Positions 51,199 through 60,915 of a DNA stretch of 64,000 nucleotides are shown piece after piece. The notes below the pieces were generated by a model. That model was given only the letters and a program-made list of their open reading frames with translations. It did not search any database and was not told the DNA's origin. The stretch spans positions 35,852 to 99,851 of the forward strand of contig DASYZG010000123.1 of the NCBI GenBank assembly GCA_035946575.1, written 5' to 3'. The first letter of the stretch is position 1; each line of letters opens with the position of its first letter. A program made the translations under genes and the position numbers. The DNA is from Gp13-AA77 sp035946575 (GTDB lineage Bacteria > Acidobacteriota > Terriglobia > UBA7540).

Positions 51199-52155
51199 GT
51201 GGTAGGAGCCGGATGGAGTCTGCTTTGGCGCAGGCAGCGCCTGCTGTGGTGGGTTTACCTGATCAGCCTCGCCTTGGGGTGGTTTGCCACTCTGCCGATG
51301 GAGACCACCATCAGTCCGGTGCTCGACCACAGCCTGGCGGCCGCGCCGCTCTATCACGGATTCAACATCGCGAGCTACGCCGAGCTTATGATGAATCCTG
51401 CCGTCAGCATGCAGACAGCCGGCACCGCGGCCAGCATTTTGGGTGCTGTATTCCTGGTGGTGATGGTCCTTCTGACGGGCGGGATTCTACGTGTTTACAA
51501 CGAGGATCGCACCTACGTGACCGGCGAGTTCTTCGGCGCCTGCGGCCAATACTTCTGGCGCTTTGTCCGCCTGCTGATCCTCTTCGTGCTGGCCCTGATC
51601 CCCCCGTTGCTGATCTATCAAGCCTTCCACGCCTGGTCGAATCACCTTTCAGATCACATCGCGGATCCGGCTCCGGGCCTGGTAGTGAGTTTCGGCGGCA
51701 CGCTGCTGGTGCTCTTTCTGCTGATGTGGGTGCGTCTGTGGTTTGACATGGCCGAAGTGATCGCTGTGGCCGAGAACGAATATGCGTCGCGCCGCGCTGC
51801 CGCCCGCGCATTCTGGCTGGTATGGCGAAACTCCGGGTCGCTCTACTGGATTTATTTCCGGTTGAGCTTCCTGGCCTGGGCGGGCACGGCGTTCTTCCTG
51901 TGGATCTGGGTAAGATTCGTTCCTGCGGAAGGCATCCGGCGGTCGTTCCTCCTCACGCAGGGGATCATCTTCCTCTGGATCTTGACGCGGCTGTGGCAGC
52001 GTGCCAGCGAGACGCTGTGGTATCAGACAAACGCGCCTGTGCCGGAGCGGCTGCCGGAGAAATATCCGCCGCTGGAGCCCGTGTCCGCAACGGTCGAGTT
52101 GCCGTCGGGACCTGAGCCGGGATCCGGGCCACCGCCGGCGCCGGTTGGTTTGTAG
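51199..52155 (+). CDS. Multi-pass membrane protein, function unknown
   Basis: 318 residues from GTG at 51199 (GGAGGG 8 bp upstream; an upstream in-frame GTG at 51184 is possible). Five or six transmembrane segments: WWVYLISLALGWFATL, GAVFLVVMVLLTGGIL, LLILFVLALIPPLLI, GGTLLVLFLLMWVRLWF, and two more near 205-255. The C-terminal 40 residues are proline rich. The pattern is like DUF4013/glycerophosphodiester-type membrane domains but not clearly one of them. Located downstream of the M1 aminopeptidase. Confidence 0.75.
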   Translation: MVGAGWSLLWRRQRLLWWVYLISLALGWFATLPMETTISPVLDHSLAAAPLYHGFNIASYAELMMNPAVSMQTAGTAASILGAVFLVVMVLLTGGILRVYNEDRTYVTGEFFGACGQYFWRFVRLLILFVLALIPPLLIYQAFHAWSNHLSDHIADPAPGLVVSFGGTLLVLFLLMWVRLWFDMAEVIAVAENEYASRRAAARAFWLVWRNSGSLYWIYFRLSFLAWAGTAFFLWIWVRFVPAEGIRRSFLLTQGIIFLWILTRLWQRASETLWYQTNAPVPERLPEKYPPLEPVSATVELPSGPEPGSGPPPAPVGL

Positions 52156-52366
52156 GCGCCGGTGAACCCTCTGCCCCGTTTCCATCACGATCGCCCGAGC
52201 GGCCCTGCGGCGACTTTCTTCAAGTAAACCGCGAAATTCCACGGGTGGTTCTGTCCGAGGAGCCCTTATTGGGACGCCAGCGTGATTTCGCTGTCATGGT
52301 AACGGCTTGGGCGCACCGCGGGCTGTGCTACTCTTCAATGTTGGGAGATTGCTGCGGCGGAGAGTC

Positions 52367-53314
52367 ATGGCGAATCGTGAGAACACGGACAAGGAATGGC
52401 TGAGCTACGTCGAGCGCGTGACGCGGGCGGTCGATTCGGGGCGGAGCATCGCGCTCGGGCCGTCTGCTGCGCCTCCCCTGCCGCTGGCGATTGCAGATCG
52501 TAAGCCGGAAGGCGCGAAGATCGTCTATTGCTCGCCGCATCCCGATGACGAGTCGCTGGGCGGCGCTTTCGCCCTGCGGTTGCGGATGGAAGCGGGCGCT
52601 CGCGTAACTAACGTCGCGATCACGCTCGGATCCGACCTGACGCAGCGCGACCGGCGGCACCGCGAGTTGTCGTCAGCCTGCAAGGTGCTCGGGTTTGAGC
52701 TGATCATTCCAGTCGAGCCTGCCACGGGCGCGGCCTCGGGGTTCGATCACATCACGGTGGAGTCGCGCCGCGAGAACTCCCAGGCGTGGGAGGCGCAAGT
52801 CCGCGTTCTGGCGGACATCTTTGCGCGCGAGCAGCCCGAGGCGATCTTCATGCCGCACTCGGATGACTTCAACGACGCTCATATTGGCACGCACTATCTC
52901 GCCTTCGACGCCCTGGATCAGTATCTTTCGACGCGCCCGCGGGCCAGCGTGCTGGTGATTGAGACCGAATTCTGGCATGAGATGGCTGATCCCAACCTGA
53001 TGGTGGGAATTGCGGCCGGGCAGGCGGCCATCCAAATGACCGCCGCCACCGAGCACGGCGGCGAGATGTCGCGCATGCCCTATCATCTGCTGCATCCCTG
53101 CCGGATGATGAACAACGTGCGCCGCGGCTCCGAAGTGGTCGGCGGCCAGGGCGCGGGCGTGCAGCCATTCACTTTCGCGGAGTTGCATCGCGTCAGCTTC
53201 CGCCATGGACACGAACGGGTGGAAACGCCTGTCGAAGGACGCATCCTGCCGCCGTCCGAAACGGCGACGCTCGACTGGCTGCGGCAGAAGTTCGGATTTG
53301 AGGCGTCGGAATGA
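52367..53314 (+). CDS. PIG-L/LmbE-family zinc deacetylase
   Basis: 315 residues from ATG at 52367 with CGGAGAG upstream. The zinc motif is VYCSPHPDDESLGGAFALRL, followed by the family's VTNVAITLGSDLTQRDRRHR and AIFMPHSDDFNDAHIGTHY with the distal histidine. Members deacetylate GlcNAc-containing glycans or related amides. Substrate unknown. Its TGA overlaps the next ATG (ATGA), and five genes from here run on the plus strand. Confidence 0.87.
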   Translation: MANRENTDKEWLSYVERVTRAVDSGRSIALGPSAAPPLPLAIADRKPEGAKIVYCSPHPDDESLGGAFALRLRMEAGARVTNVAITLGSDLTQRDRRHRELSSACKVLGFELIIPVEPATGAASGFDHITVESRRENSQAWEAQVRVLADIFAREQPEAIFMPHSDDFNDAHIGTHYLAFDALDQYLSTRPRASVLVIETEFWHEMADPNLMVGIAAGQAAIQMTAATEHGGEMSRMPYHLLHPCRMMNNVRRGSEVVGGQGAGVQPFTFAELHRVSFRHGHERVETPVEGRILPPSETATLDWLRQKFGFEASE

Positions 53315-53610
53315 GTTCGATGCAGGCGCCGCCACAGAGTCCTAGGCGGGATCCGCGTTCCGGACTGCGCGTGGTGGGACAATCTCTGAGCTACGGATGG
53401 CGTCAGGCGCGGCGGATTTTTCACGTGCTGGTGGGCATCACTTTTTTCTTCTTTGCGGCGTCTGGCGCCACACTTTCATATTCGGAATGGCAGGCCTATA
53501 CGCGCGAGCCCGCGAACGGCATCTGGCGATTCGCGATGCTATCGAGCTTCACGGTCCTGCTTTTGGTCTTCGGGGTGTACTCGATCGCCAAGGCGCGCAG
53601 CGTGCGCTGA
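53311..53610 (+). CDS. Small membrane protein (99 aa)
   Basis: Overlaps the PIG-L stop by 4 bp. Polar N-terminal 35 residues, then two transmembrane helices (IFHVLVGITFFFFAASGATL and FAMLSSFTVLLLVFGVYSIA) separated by a loop with an acidic/basic mix, ending basic. No known domain. Translationally coupled to the deacetylase, so a membrane partner role is possible. Confidence 0.72.
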   Translation: MSSMQAPPQSPRRDPRSGLRVVGQSLSYGWRQARRIFHVLVGITFFFFAASGATLSYSEWQAYTREPANGIWRFAMLSSFTVLLLVFGVYSIAKARSVR

Positions 53611-53634
53611 GCGGATCGCGAGCCGGCAAATCTC

Positions 53635-55230
53635 ATGAGCCATCAGGCTGAGAAGCCCGGACGAAGCGCGGCGGATGAGAGCCGGTTCTTTACCACGCCC
53701 GCGGATCTCGAGGGCTGGCAGGCCGGGCGCGACCTCGGCCAGCCCGGCGAATATCCCTTCACTCGCGGCATCTACTCCGACATGTACCGCCGCCGGCCCT
53801 GGACGCGCCGCCAGTACGCGGGCTTCGCGACGGCGGCCGAGTCGAACGCGCGCTACCGGTATCTGCTGGCGCAAGGCACCACCGGGCTTTCCGTCGCCTT
53901 CGATCTGCCGACGCAGATCGGGCTCGATTCCGACCACCCGCTGGCCCGGGGCGAAGTGGGGCGCGCCGGCGTCGCCATTGATTCTCTGGACGACATGGAG
54001 CAGCTTTTCGAGAACATCCCGCTCGAGCGCGTCTCCACCTCGATGACGATCAACTCCACGGCGCCCATTCTGCTGGCGCTCTATTTCGCCGTGGCCGAGA
54101 AGCAGGGTGCTGATCTCAGCAAGCTTTCGGGCACCGTGCAGAACGACATCCTGAAGGAGTACATCGCGCGGGGCACCTACATCTATCCCCTCGGCCCCGC
54201 GTTGCGCCTGGCGACGGACATCTTCGCGTTCTGCCACCAGCACGCCCCGCAGTGGAACACGATCTCGATCAGCGGCTATCACATTCGCGAAGCCGGATCG
54301 ACGGCCACGCAGGAGGTCGCGTTTACGCTGGCCAACGCGACGGCCTACGTTCAGGCGGCGGTGGCCCGCGGCCTGGCGGTGGACGAGTTCGCGCCGCGGC
54401 TGTCGTTCTTCCTGAACGCCCATAATGGCCTGCTGGAAGAAGTGGCCAAATTCCGTGCGGCGCGTCGTCTTTGGGCCCGGTTGATGCGCGAGCGCTTTAG
54501 TGCGCGCAGTCCGCGCTCCTGGACATTCCGCTTCCATACGCAGACGGGAGGATCGACGCTGACCGCGCAGCAGCCCGACGTGAATCTGGTGCGCGTGACG
54601 CTGCAGGCTCTTTCGGCGGTGCTGGGCGGCACGCAATCGTTACACACCAATGCTCGCGACGAGGCTTTGGCGTTGCCCACCGAGGCCTCGGCCCTGCTCG
54701 CGGTTCGGACGCAGCAGATCATTGCCACCGAGAGTGGAGTGACCAACACCGTGGACCCGCTCGGGGGCTCGTACTACGTCGAACGGCTCACCGATGAGAT
54801 CGAGCGCGGCGCCGGTGAGTACCTGCGCAAGATCGAAGCGATGGGCGGGGTCCTGAGTGCCATCGAGAGCGGATACGTCCAGCGGGAAATTCAGCAGTCG
54901 GCATATCGGTATCAGCAGGCTGTCGAATGCGGGCAGCAGGTGGTTGTCGGCGTCAACCGCTACCAGGCCGGGGGATCACAGCATCTGCCCATCCTGCACA
55001 TCGATCCTGCGGTGGAGGAGGCCCAGGTGGAGCGCGTGCGGCACCTGCGCGCGCGTCGCGACGGGTCGCGGACACAGGCTGCGCTCGACGCGGTTGAATC
55101 GACGGCGCGCACGGATGTCAATCTGATGCCCGTGATCCTGGAAGCCGTCAAGGCGTACGCGACCGTGGGTGAGATATCAGACTCGTTGCGGCACGTCTTT
55201 GGTGAGTATCGGGAATCGGTAGTCATCTAA
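53635..55230 (+). CDS. Acyl-CoA mutase large subunit (methylmalonyl-CoA mutase family)
   Basis: 531 residues: the catalytic TIM-barrel half without the C-terminal B12-binding domain, so it needs a separate small subunit not present here. Motifs: EYPFTRGIYSDMYRRRPWTR, QYAGFATAAESNARYRYLLA, GLSVAFDLPTQIGLDSDHPL, SISGYHIREAGSTATQE and RFHTQTGGSTLTAQQP. The last segment is the form seen in split mutases. Substrate could be methylmalonyl-CoA or a branched acyl-CoA such as isobutyryl/2-hydroxyisobutyryl; not decidable by eye. Confidence 0.88.
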   Translation: MSHQAEKPGRSAADESRFFTTPADLEGWQAGRDLGQPGEYPFTRGIYSDMYRRRPWTRRQYAGFATAAESNARYRYLLAQGTTGLSVAFDLPTQIGLDSDHPLARGEVGRAGVAIDSLDDMEQLFENIPLERVSTSMTINSTAPILLALYFAVAEKQGADLSKLSGTVQNDILKEYIARGTYIYPLGPALRLATDIFAFCHQHAPQWNTISISGYHIREAGSTATQEVAFTLANATAYVQAAVARGLAVDEFAPRLSFFLNAHNGLLEEVAKFRAARRLWARLMRERFSARSPRSWTFRFHTQTGGSTLTAQQPDVNLVRVTLQALSAVLGGTQSLHTNARDEALALPTEASALLAVRTQQIIATESGVTNTVDPLGGSYYVERLTDEIERGAGEYLRKIEAMGGVLSAIESGYVQREIQQSAYRYQQAVECGQQVVVGVNRYQAGGSQHLPILHIDPAVEEAQVERVRHLRARRDGSRTQAALDAVESTARTDVNLMPVILEAVKAYATVGEISDSLRHVFGEYRESVVI

Positions 55231-55263
55231 GCTGGATCAATCCGCCTTTGGAGTCTCTTGTCC

Positions 55264-56658
55264 ATGGCCACACTTCAATTCCTTGGCGCCGCCGGCACGG
55301 TGACCGGCTCGCGCTACCTCGTCGAGGCTGCCGGTGCACGCCTGCTGGTTGATTGCGGGCTCTTCCAGGGCGAGAAGGAACTCCGGCTGCGCAACTGGAG
55401 TCCGCTGCCGGTGCCGGCGGCGAGCATCCAGGCGCTGGCGCTGACGCACGCCCATCTCGATCACACGGGCTACATCCCGCGATTCATCAAGGAGGGGTTT
55501 CGCGGGCCGATCTTTGCCACGGCGGCCACCGTCGATCTTTGCGGGCTGCTGCTGCCGGACTCGGGGCACCTGCAGGAGGAAGACGCGGCCTACCAGAACA
55601 AGCAAGGCATCTCCAGGCACAAGCCCGCGCTCCCGCTCTACACGTATCAGGAGGCGGTGGCCTCGCTCGAGACCTTCCGTGCCGTGGACGAAGCGAAGCC
55701 CTGCGCGATTTCCGACCACTTCACGATCCGTTACTTTCCCGACGGGCACATTCTGGGCGCCCGCAGCATTCTGCTGGAGATTCGCGAGAATGGCGATCTG
55801 CGCCACGTGTTCTTTTCCGGCGACGTGGGACGCGAGCACCAGCTTCTGATCCGCCCGCCATCGGTTCCCGGGATCGACGGAGATTACGTCATGCTGTGCG
55901 AGTCCACCTATGGCAACCGGCTGCATCCCGATGACGATTATCACGAGAGGTTGAAGCAGATCGTGGAAAGCACCGCCGCGCGCGGAGGCAGTGTAATCAT
56001 TCCGGCCTTCGCCGTTGGCCGCACGCAGGAATTGCTCTACATTTTCCGCGAACTCTTTGACAGCGGACGTCTCAAAACCATCCCGATTCACGTTGACAGC
56101 CCGATGGCCATCGATACCACGGACCTGTACCGCAAGCACCGCGAGGACCACAGCCTCGAGATGGACAACCTCGAGGCGCAGGGCATCAGGCCCTTCACGC
56201 CACGCGGCGTCCAGTTCGACCGCGCGGTGGCGGATTCCAAGGCGCTGAATGCAATCCATACTCCTGTGGTCATCATTTCGGCGAGCGGCATGGCGACCGG
56301 CGGGCGCGTGCTGCATCACCTGAAGCGCTGCCTGCCTGACTCGCGCAATACGGTGCTGTTTGAAGGCTTTCAGGCGCCCGGGACTCTGGGTCACGCCCTG
56401 CAGTCAGGCGCGAAGGTGGTGAGGATTCACAAGGAAGAAGTGCCGGTTCTGGCGCATCTGGAGTCGATGGAGAACCTGAGCGGGCACGCGGACTACGGCG
56501 AGATCCTGCGCTGGCTCGGCCGGTTTCCCAGGCCGCCGCAGAAGGTCTGGCTGGTGCATGGCGAGCCGGGCGGCGCAGAATCGCTTCGCGAGAAGATCGC
56601 CGGGCAGATGCATTGGCCGGCGGAGGCGGCGCAGTACCTGCAGAAGGTCACCCTGTAG
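55264..56658 (+). CDS. Metallo-beta-lactamase/beta-CASP RNA-processing nuclease
   Basis: 464 residues. MBL motif THAHLDHTGYIPRF (HxHxDH), FFSGDVGREH, the beta-CASP region with CESTYGNRLH and PAFAVGRTQELLYIFRELF, SGMATGGRVLHHL, and the final LSGHADYGEI and WLVHGEPGG RMMBL-type motifs. It belongs with YSH1/CPSF73-like and TTHA0252-type exonucleases and should act on RNA in the cytoplasm. The ATG at 55264 follows GGAGTC; the ends of this and the convergent HD gene overlap by 11 bp. Confidence 0.9.
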   Translation: MATLQFLGAAGTVTGSRYLVEAAGARLLVDCGLFQGEKELRLRNWSPLPVPAASIQALALTHAHLDHTGYIPRFIKEGFRGPIFATAATVDLCGLLLPDSGHLQEEDAAYQNKQGISRHKPALPLYTYQEAVASLETFRAVDEAKPCAISDHFTIRYFPDGHILGARSILLEIRENGDLRHVFFSGDVGREHQLLIRPPSVPGIDGDYVMLCESTYGNRLHPDDDYHERLKQIVESTAARGGSVIIPAFAVGRTQELLYIFRELFDSGRLKTIPIHVDSPMAIDTTDLYRKHREDHSLEMDNLEAQGIRPFTPRGVQFDRAVADSKALNAIHTPVVIISASGMATGGRVLHHLKRCLPDSRNTVLFEGFQAPGTLGHALQSGAKVVRIHKEEVPVLAHLESMENLSGHADYGEILRWLGRFPRPPQKVWLVHGEPGGAESLREKIAGQMHWPAEAAQYLQKVTL

Positions 56659-57241
56659 GGGGCGCGGCATCCACCTGGGGAGCGGCGACGGGTTCAAGGC
56701 CGAGCTCGCCGGCGCGGGCGCGCATCGCCTCAATGCAGAACGTGATGTGCTCGTCGAGCGGAATTCCCAGCTCTTCGGCGCCGCGCGTGATGTCTTCGCG
56801 GCTCACCGAGCGGGCGAACGCCTTGTCCTTCATCCGCTTCCTCACGGACTTCGCCTCCAGCGACCGGATGCGGTCCGGACGCACCAGCGAGCAGGCGGTA
56901 ATGAATCCGGCCAGCTCGTCGCAGGCAAACAGCGACTTGGCCATCAGCGTCTCGCGGGGGACGCCGGTGTAGTCCGCGTGACCGAGAATCGCCACCCGAA
57001 TGTCTTCGGGCCAGCCCTGCTGCTTCAGGACCTCGCTGCCTTTCAGGGGATGGTCGGGCGCCTCCGGGTAGCGCTCGTAGTCAAAATCGTGCAGCAGCGC
57101 CGTGACCGACCAGCGTTGTTCGTCTTCGCCGAATTTGCGCGCATACGCCACCATGCACGCTTCAACGGCCAGCGTGTGTTTGCGCAGATTCTCGCTCGCC
57201 GTCCACTCGGTGAGCAAAGCCCAGGCTGCATTGCGATCCAT
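56648..57241 (-). CDS. HD-domain metal-dependent hydrolase
   Basis: 197 residues. HD motifs: LRKHTLAVEACMVAYAR (first His), TALLHDFDYERYPEAPDHP (HD), LGHADYTG, and a downstream LFACDELAGFITACSLVRP. This is the YqeK-like/oligo-phosphohydrolase pattern of stand-alone HD proteins. Substrate unknown (nucleotide or phosphate ester). Follows purM by 67 bp on the same strand. Confidence 0.85.
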   Translation of the reverse strand: MDRNAAWALLTEWTASENLRKHTLAVEACMVAYARKFGEDEQRWSVTALLHDFDYERYPEAPDHPLKGSEVLKQQGWPEDIRVAILGHADYTGVPRETLMAKSLFACDELAGFITACSLVRPDRIRSLEAKSVRKRMKDKAFARSVSREDITRGAEELGIPLDEHITFCIEAMRARAGELGLEPVAAPQVDAAPPTG

Positions 57242-57308
57242 GATGATTCCCCTGACGGCATGCTGAGGCCCTTCGCTACGCTCGCCTTGAGCGTTCGCTG
57301 CCTGACCC

Positions 57309-58358
57309 TCAGACGTACTTCACGCCGCGCCCCCCGCGGACGATTCTTCCGATGCGCCAGAAAGGCTCGCGCCGTTTGCGCAGCAGACGGGTGGCGGCGT
57401 CGAGATCATTTTCCGCGAGCACCAGGATCATGCCGATGCCCATGTTGAACGTCCGCAGCATGTCGTCCTGCGGAACGCTGCCGAGCGTCGCGATCAGCGG
57501 ATAAATCGGCGGCAGCGGCCAACTGCCGAGCTCAATCTCCATTTTGCATCCCGTGGGAAGTATGCGCGGAGGATTCTCCGTCAGGCCGCCGCCGGTGATA
57601 TGCGCGAGCCCTTTCAAAACCGCGCTTGCGCCCGTGCTGCCTCCGGCTGACTTGAGATCAAGCAGGGGCTTGATCAGAGGCCAGTAGCAGCGATGGGGTG
57701 CCAGGAGCTCGTCGCCCAGAGTACGTCCGAGCTCGGGCACAACGGCCTCGAGCTTGAGGGCGGCCTCGTCCAGCAGCACGCGGCGCGCCAGGGAATATCC
57801 ATTGGTGTGCAGGCCCGCGGAAGCGAGCCCGAGCACGACGTCGCCCGGGGAGATCCCGCGGCCGTCGATGATACGCCGCCGCTCGACCCAGCCTACGATG
57901 CATCCGGCGAGATCGTATTCATTGTCCGGATAGAAGCCCGGCATCTCGGCGGTCTCGCCGCCCACCAGCGCGCAACCGCTGGCGCGGCAGGCGTCGGCCA
58001 CGCCGGAGACGATTTCGGTTACGACCTCGGGGCGCAGGCGGCCGCTCGCCACGTAATCGAGAAAGAAGAGCGGCGCGGCGCCATGAACCGCGATATCGTT
58101 GACGCAATGGTTGACGAGGTCGGCGCCCACGGTATGGTGGCGGTTGAGCGCGAAGGCGATCTTGAGCTTGGTGCCGACGCCGTCCACGCTCGAAACCAGC
58201 ACGGCCTGGCGCGGCAGGCCGTCAAGCGAGAAAAAGCCGCCGAAGGCGCCCGCCTCGCCGAGCACCCGCGGATTGAAGGTTCGGCGCGCCAGTTGCCGGA
58301 TGCGCCGCTTGGCGCGATTGGCGGCATCGATATCTACACCGGCGTCGGAATAGCGCAT
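57309..58358 (-). CDS. purM: Phosphoribosylformylglycinamidine cyclo-ligase (AIR synthetase)
   Basis: 349 residues. SDAGVDIDAANRAKRRI at the start, VLVSSVDGVGTKLKIAF, NHCVNDIAVHGAAPLFFLDY, GCALVGGETAEMPGFY, and GLASAGLHTNGYSLARRVL are the PurM signature. It carries out the fifth step of de novo purine synthesis: FGAM + ATP to AIR. It is in the minus-strand operon purF-lepB-purM-HD. Confidence 0.95.
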   Translation of the reverse strand: MRYSDAGVDIDAANRAKRRIRQLARRTFNPRVLGEAGAFGGFFSLDGLPRQAVLVSSVDGVGTKLKIAFALNRHHTVGADLVNHCVNDIAVHGAAPLFFLDYVASGRLRPEVVTEIVSGVADACRASGCALVGGETAEMPGFYPDNEYDLAGCIVGWVERRRIIDGRGISPGDVVLGLASAGLHTNGYSLARRVLLDEAALKLEAVVPELGRTLGDELLAPHRCYWPLIKPLLDLKSAGGSTGASAVLKGLAHITGGGLTENPPRILPTGCKMEIELGSWPLPPIYPLIATLGSVPQDDMLRTFNMGIGMILVLAENDLDAATRLLRKRREPFWRIGRIVRGGRGVKYV

Positions 58359-58404
58359 GGAATGACGGGAGCGGGATTGTGCTCTCGCGAGCTTCTACAG
58401 CTCA

Positions 58405-59379
58405 TCAGAACGCCTTGCCGGTCCGGGACCAGCGCGTTCGCTTCAGGAAATTCTTCACAATCGAGGCATCGAAGCGCAGCCTGGCCGTGAGGCTGTCAGC
58501 CACCCAGTCGCGCGTGGGCGCGTCATAAGACCAGTAGACGAAGAGCGGCTCGCCCACCACGCTCTGCACAGAAACGAAACCCCAGAACCGGCTGTCGTCG
58601 GAATTATCGCGGTTGTCGCCCATGGCAAAGAAGTAGCCCTCGGGAACGTGAAGGCCGTCCGGCCTGATGTACTTGGGCATTTCGTGAGCCCACTTCGGGT
58701 CCAGACCTTCCCAGGCCGGCAGGGTGGGGATCTCGTCGAGGCGCGGCGGAAAATTCACGATGAGCGGCATGTTGGCGTCGGACTCGAACTGAGCGTAAGG
58801 CTCGTAGAGCTTCACGCCGTTCACGTAGACCTGCTTGTTCACGACCTTGATCACGTCGCCGCCCATGGCGATTACGCGCTTCACGAACATCTGCGACGGG
58901 TTCACCGGATAGTGAAACGCCACGATGTCGCCGCGATGGATCGGCCGCAGCACCGGCAGCCGCCACGAGGTGTAGGGAACTTCGGGACCGTAGAGAAGTT
59001 TGTTCAGAAAAACGTGGTCGCCGATCAGGATGGTATTCTCCATGGAGCCGGTGGGAATCACGGTGGCCTCGGCGACGAAAGTGCGGATCGAGACCACGGC
59101 AATCAGCACCACGATCAGCGAGCGCAGCGTCTCCCACCAGGTCTCGCCATGCGCTCCCGCCCGCGCCGCGGCCTGAGGCTGAAGCGGCACCGGCTCTGGG
59201 GCGGCTGCCGCGGTTGGCGGCGCTGTTTCCCCGGCGGCCTCGCCGGAAGCTTCCGCTGCCTGCGCCCCTGCGCCCGCAGCGGACTCGTCTCTCCAGCCGG
59301 AAGCTTCGAGCGCGGACCCGGGTCCGGAAGCGGCCTCGAGGGCCTCGTTTTCGGGGGTAGGGAAATTCTCTTCGTTCAT
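58405..59379 (-). CDS. lepB: Signal peptidase I
   Basis: 324 residues from ATG at 59379. A long disordered N-terminal tail (1-110, Ala/Glu/Pro rich) precedes one transmembrane helix (LRSLIVVLIAVVSIRTFV). The catalytic serine is in IPTGSMENTILIGD, the lysine in MFVKRVIAMGGD, and box E is GDNRDNSDDSRFWGFV. It removes signal peptides from secreted proteins. The tail is much longer than usual for the family. Sits between purM and purF. Confidence 0.93.
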   Translation of the reverse strand: MNEENFPTPENEALEAASGPGSALEASGWRDESAAGAGAQAAEASGEAAGETAPPTAAAAPEPVPLQPQAAARAGAHGETWWETLRSLIVVLIAVVSIRTFVAEATVIPTGSMENTILIGDHVFLNKLLYGPEVPYTSWRLPVLRPIHRGDIVAFHYPVNPSQMFVKRVIAMGGDVIKVVNKQVYVNGVKLYEPYAQFESDANMPLIVNFPPRLDEIPTLPAWEGLDPKWAHEMPKYIRPDGLHVPEGYFFAMGDNRDNSDDSRFWGFVSVQSVVGEPLFVYWSYDAPTRDWVADSLTARLRFDASIVKNFLKRTRWSRTGKAF

Positions 59380-59475
59380 GCTTGCTCTCAACGACGGGGT
59401 TTCAAGAGCCGGGGTTCGTCTCTCGTGCTTTTCTCTCTGGACGGCGCGCTCGAAGCTTCCGCGGCAGCCCTGCAA

Positions 59476-60915
59476 CTAATCCCGATTCCGCAACGCGATC
59501 AACTGCTCCTGCACCGTCGTCGGATACTCGGCCGTGTAGCACGCCAGGCAGTAATTGCCCTTGGTATCTTCCACCGCTTTGCGCAGCCCTTCCAGCGAGA
59601 GATAGCCCAGGCTGTCGGCGCCGATGAACTCGCGAATGCCCTCCACGGAATGCGTGGCCGCGATCAGTTCCGCACGCGTGGGCGTATCGACGCCATAGTA
59701 GCAGGGCGACACGGTCGGAGGGCAACTGATCCGTACGTGCACCTCGCGGGCCCCGGCCTCTTTTACGATGCGAACGATCTTCCTGCTGGTTGTGCCCCGG
59801 ATGATGGAATCGTCCACCAGCACCACCCGTTTGCCCTCCAGCAGGCGCGCCACCGGATTCAGCTTCAGGCGCACGCCGAAGTCGCGGATGGCCTGCTGGG
59901 GCTCGATGAAGGTGCGTCCCACGTAGTGATTGCGGATGAGGCCGAACTTCAGCGGGATCTGCGATTGTTCCGCATAGCCGCTGGCCGCCGCCACGCCGGA
60001 GTCCGGCACCGGCACCACCAGGTCGGCGTCGGCCGGATGTTCGAGCGCCAGTTGCCGGCCCAGCATCTCGCGGCTGGCCTGAACGCTGCGTCCGAAAACC
60101 AGGCTGTCGGGCCGCGAAAAGTAAACATGCTCGAAGATGCACTGCTTGGGTTGCGGCGGAGCGAGGCGAAGCGAGGTGGGACCACGGCCGTCAAGAATCA
60201 CCATTTCGCCGGGCTCGACATCCCGCACGTACCGGGCTCCGATCAGGTCGAAGGCGCAGGTCTCCGAGGCCAGCACCCAGGCCGGGTTCGGCCCCTCGCC
60301 CAGGCGCCCGAGCGCCAGCGGGCGGAAACCGTAGGGATCGCGAATCCCGTAAATCGTGTCCTTGAACAGCAGCACCAGCGAGTAAGCGCCCTTGACGCGA
60401 TCGAGCGCGTCCGCCACGGCTTCCGGGATGCCGGACTGCCGGGAGCGCGCGAAATGATGCACGATCACTTCGGTGTCGCTGGTGGTCTGGAAAATGTCGC
60501 CGCGGCTTTCGAGTTCTTTGCGCGACGCCGAGGCATTCACCAGATTTCCATTGTGGGCGAGCGCCACCTGGCCCTTCTGGCAGCTCACCACGAGCGGCTG
60601 GGCGTTCTTGAGGTCGGTGTCGCCGGCGGTGGAGTAGCGGGTATGGCCGATGGCCAGGCGGCCCGGCAATCCTTCGAGCACGGACTTGGTGAACACATCG
60701 GCGACGTGCCCCATCCCTTTGTGGGCCACGATCTTGCCGCCGTCGGAGACGGCAATGCCGGCGCTCTCCTGCCCCCGGTGCTGCAGGGCATAGAGCCCGA
60801 GATAGGTCAGCTTCGCGGCCTCGGCGTTGCCATGCACGGCGAAGATGCCGCAATGGTCGCGGAAGTGATCGTCACCAACGGTGTGAGCGGGAAAAGCCCG
60901 GCTGTTTGGATTCAA
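59476..60915 (-). CDS. purF: Amidophosphoribosyltransferase
   Basis: 479 residues from TTG at 60915 with GGGGAG 6 bp upstream. A 21-residue propeptide precedes the N-terminal nucleophile cysteine (HFRDHCGIFAVHG). Glutaminase part: LQHRGQESAGIA, GHTRYSTAGD, ALAHNGNLVNA. The phosphoribosyltransferase part has VVLVDDSIIRGTTSRKIV. Catalyses the first step of de novo purine synthesis. A longer in-frame reading to 61062 would translate the upstream palindromic element and was rejected. Confidence 0.94.
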   Translation of the reverse strand: MNPNSRAFPAHTVGDDHFRDHCGIFAVHGNAEAAKLTYLGLYALQHRGQESAGIAVSDGGKIVAHKGMGHVADVFTKSVLEGLPGRLAIGHTRYSTAGDTDLKNAQPLVVSCQKGQVALAHNGNLVNASASRKELESRGDIFQTTSDTEVIVHHFARSRQSGIPEAVADALDRVKGAYSLVLLFKDTIYGIRDPYGFRPLALGRLGEGPNPAWVLASETCAFDLIGARYVRDVEPGEMVILDGRGPTSLRLAPPQPKQCIFEHVYFSRPDSLVFGRSVQASREMLGRQLALEHPADADLVVPVPDSGVAAASGYAEQSQIPLKFGLIRNHYVGRTFIEPQQAIRDFGVRLKLNPVARLLEGKRVVLVDDSIIRGTTSRKIVRIVKEAGAREVHVRISCPPTVSPCYYGVDTPTRAELIAATHSVEGIREFIGADSLGYLSLEGLRKAVEDTKGNYCLACYTAEYPTTVQEQLIALRNRD

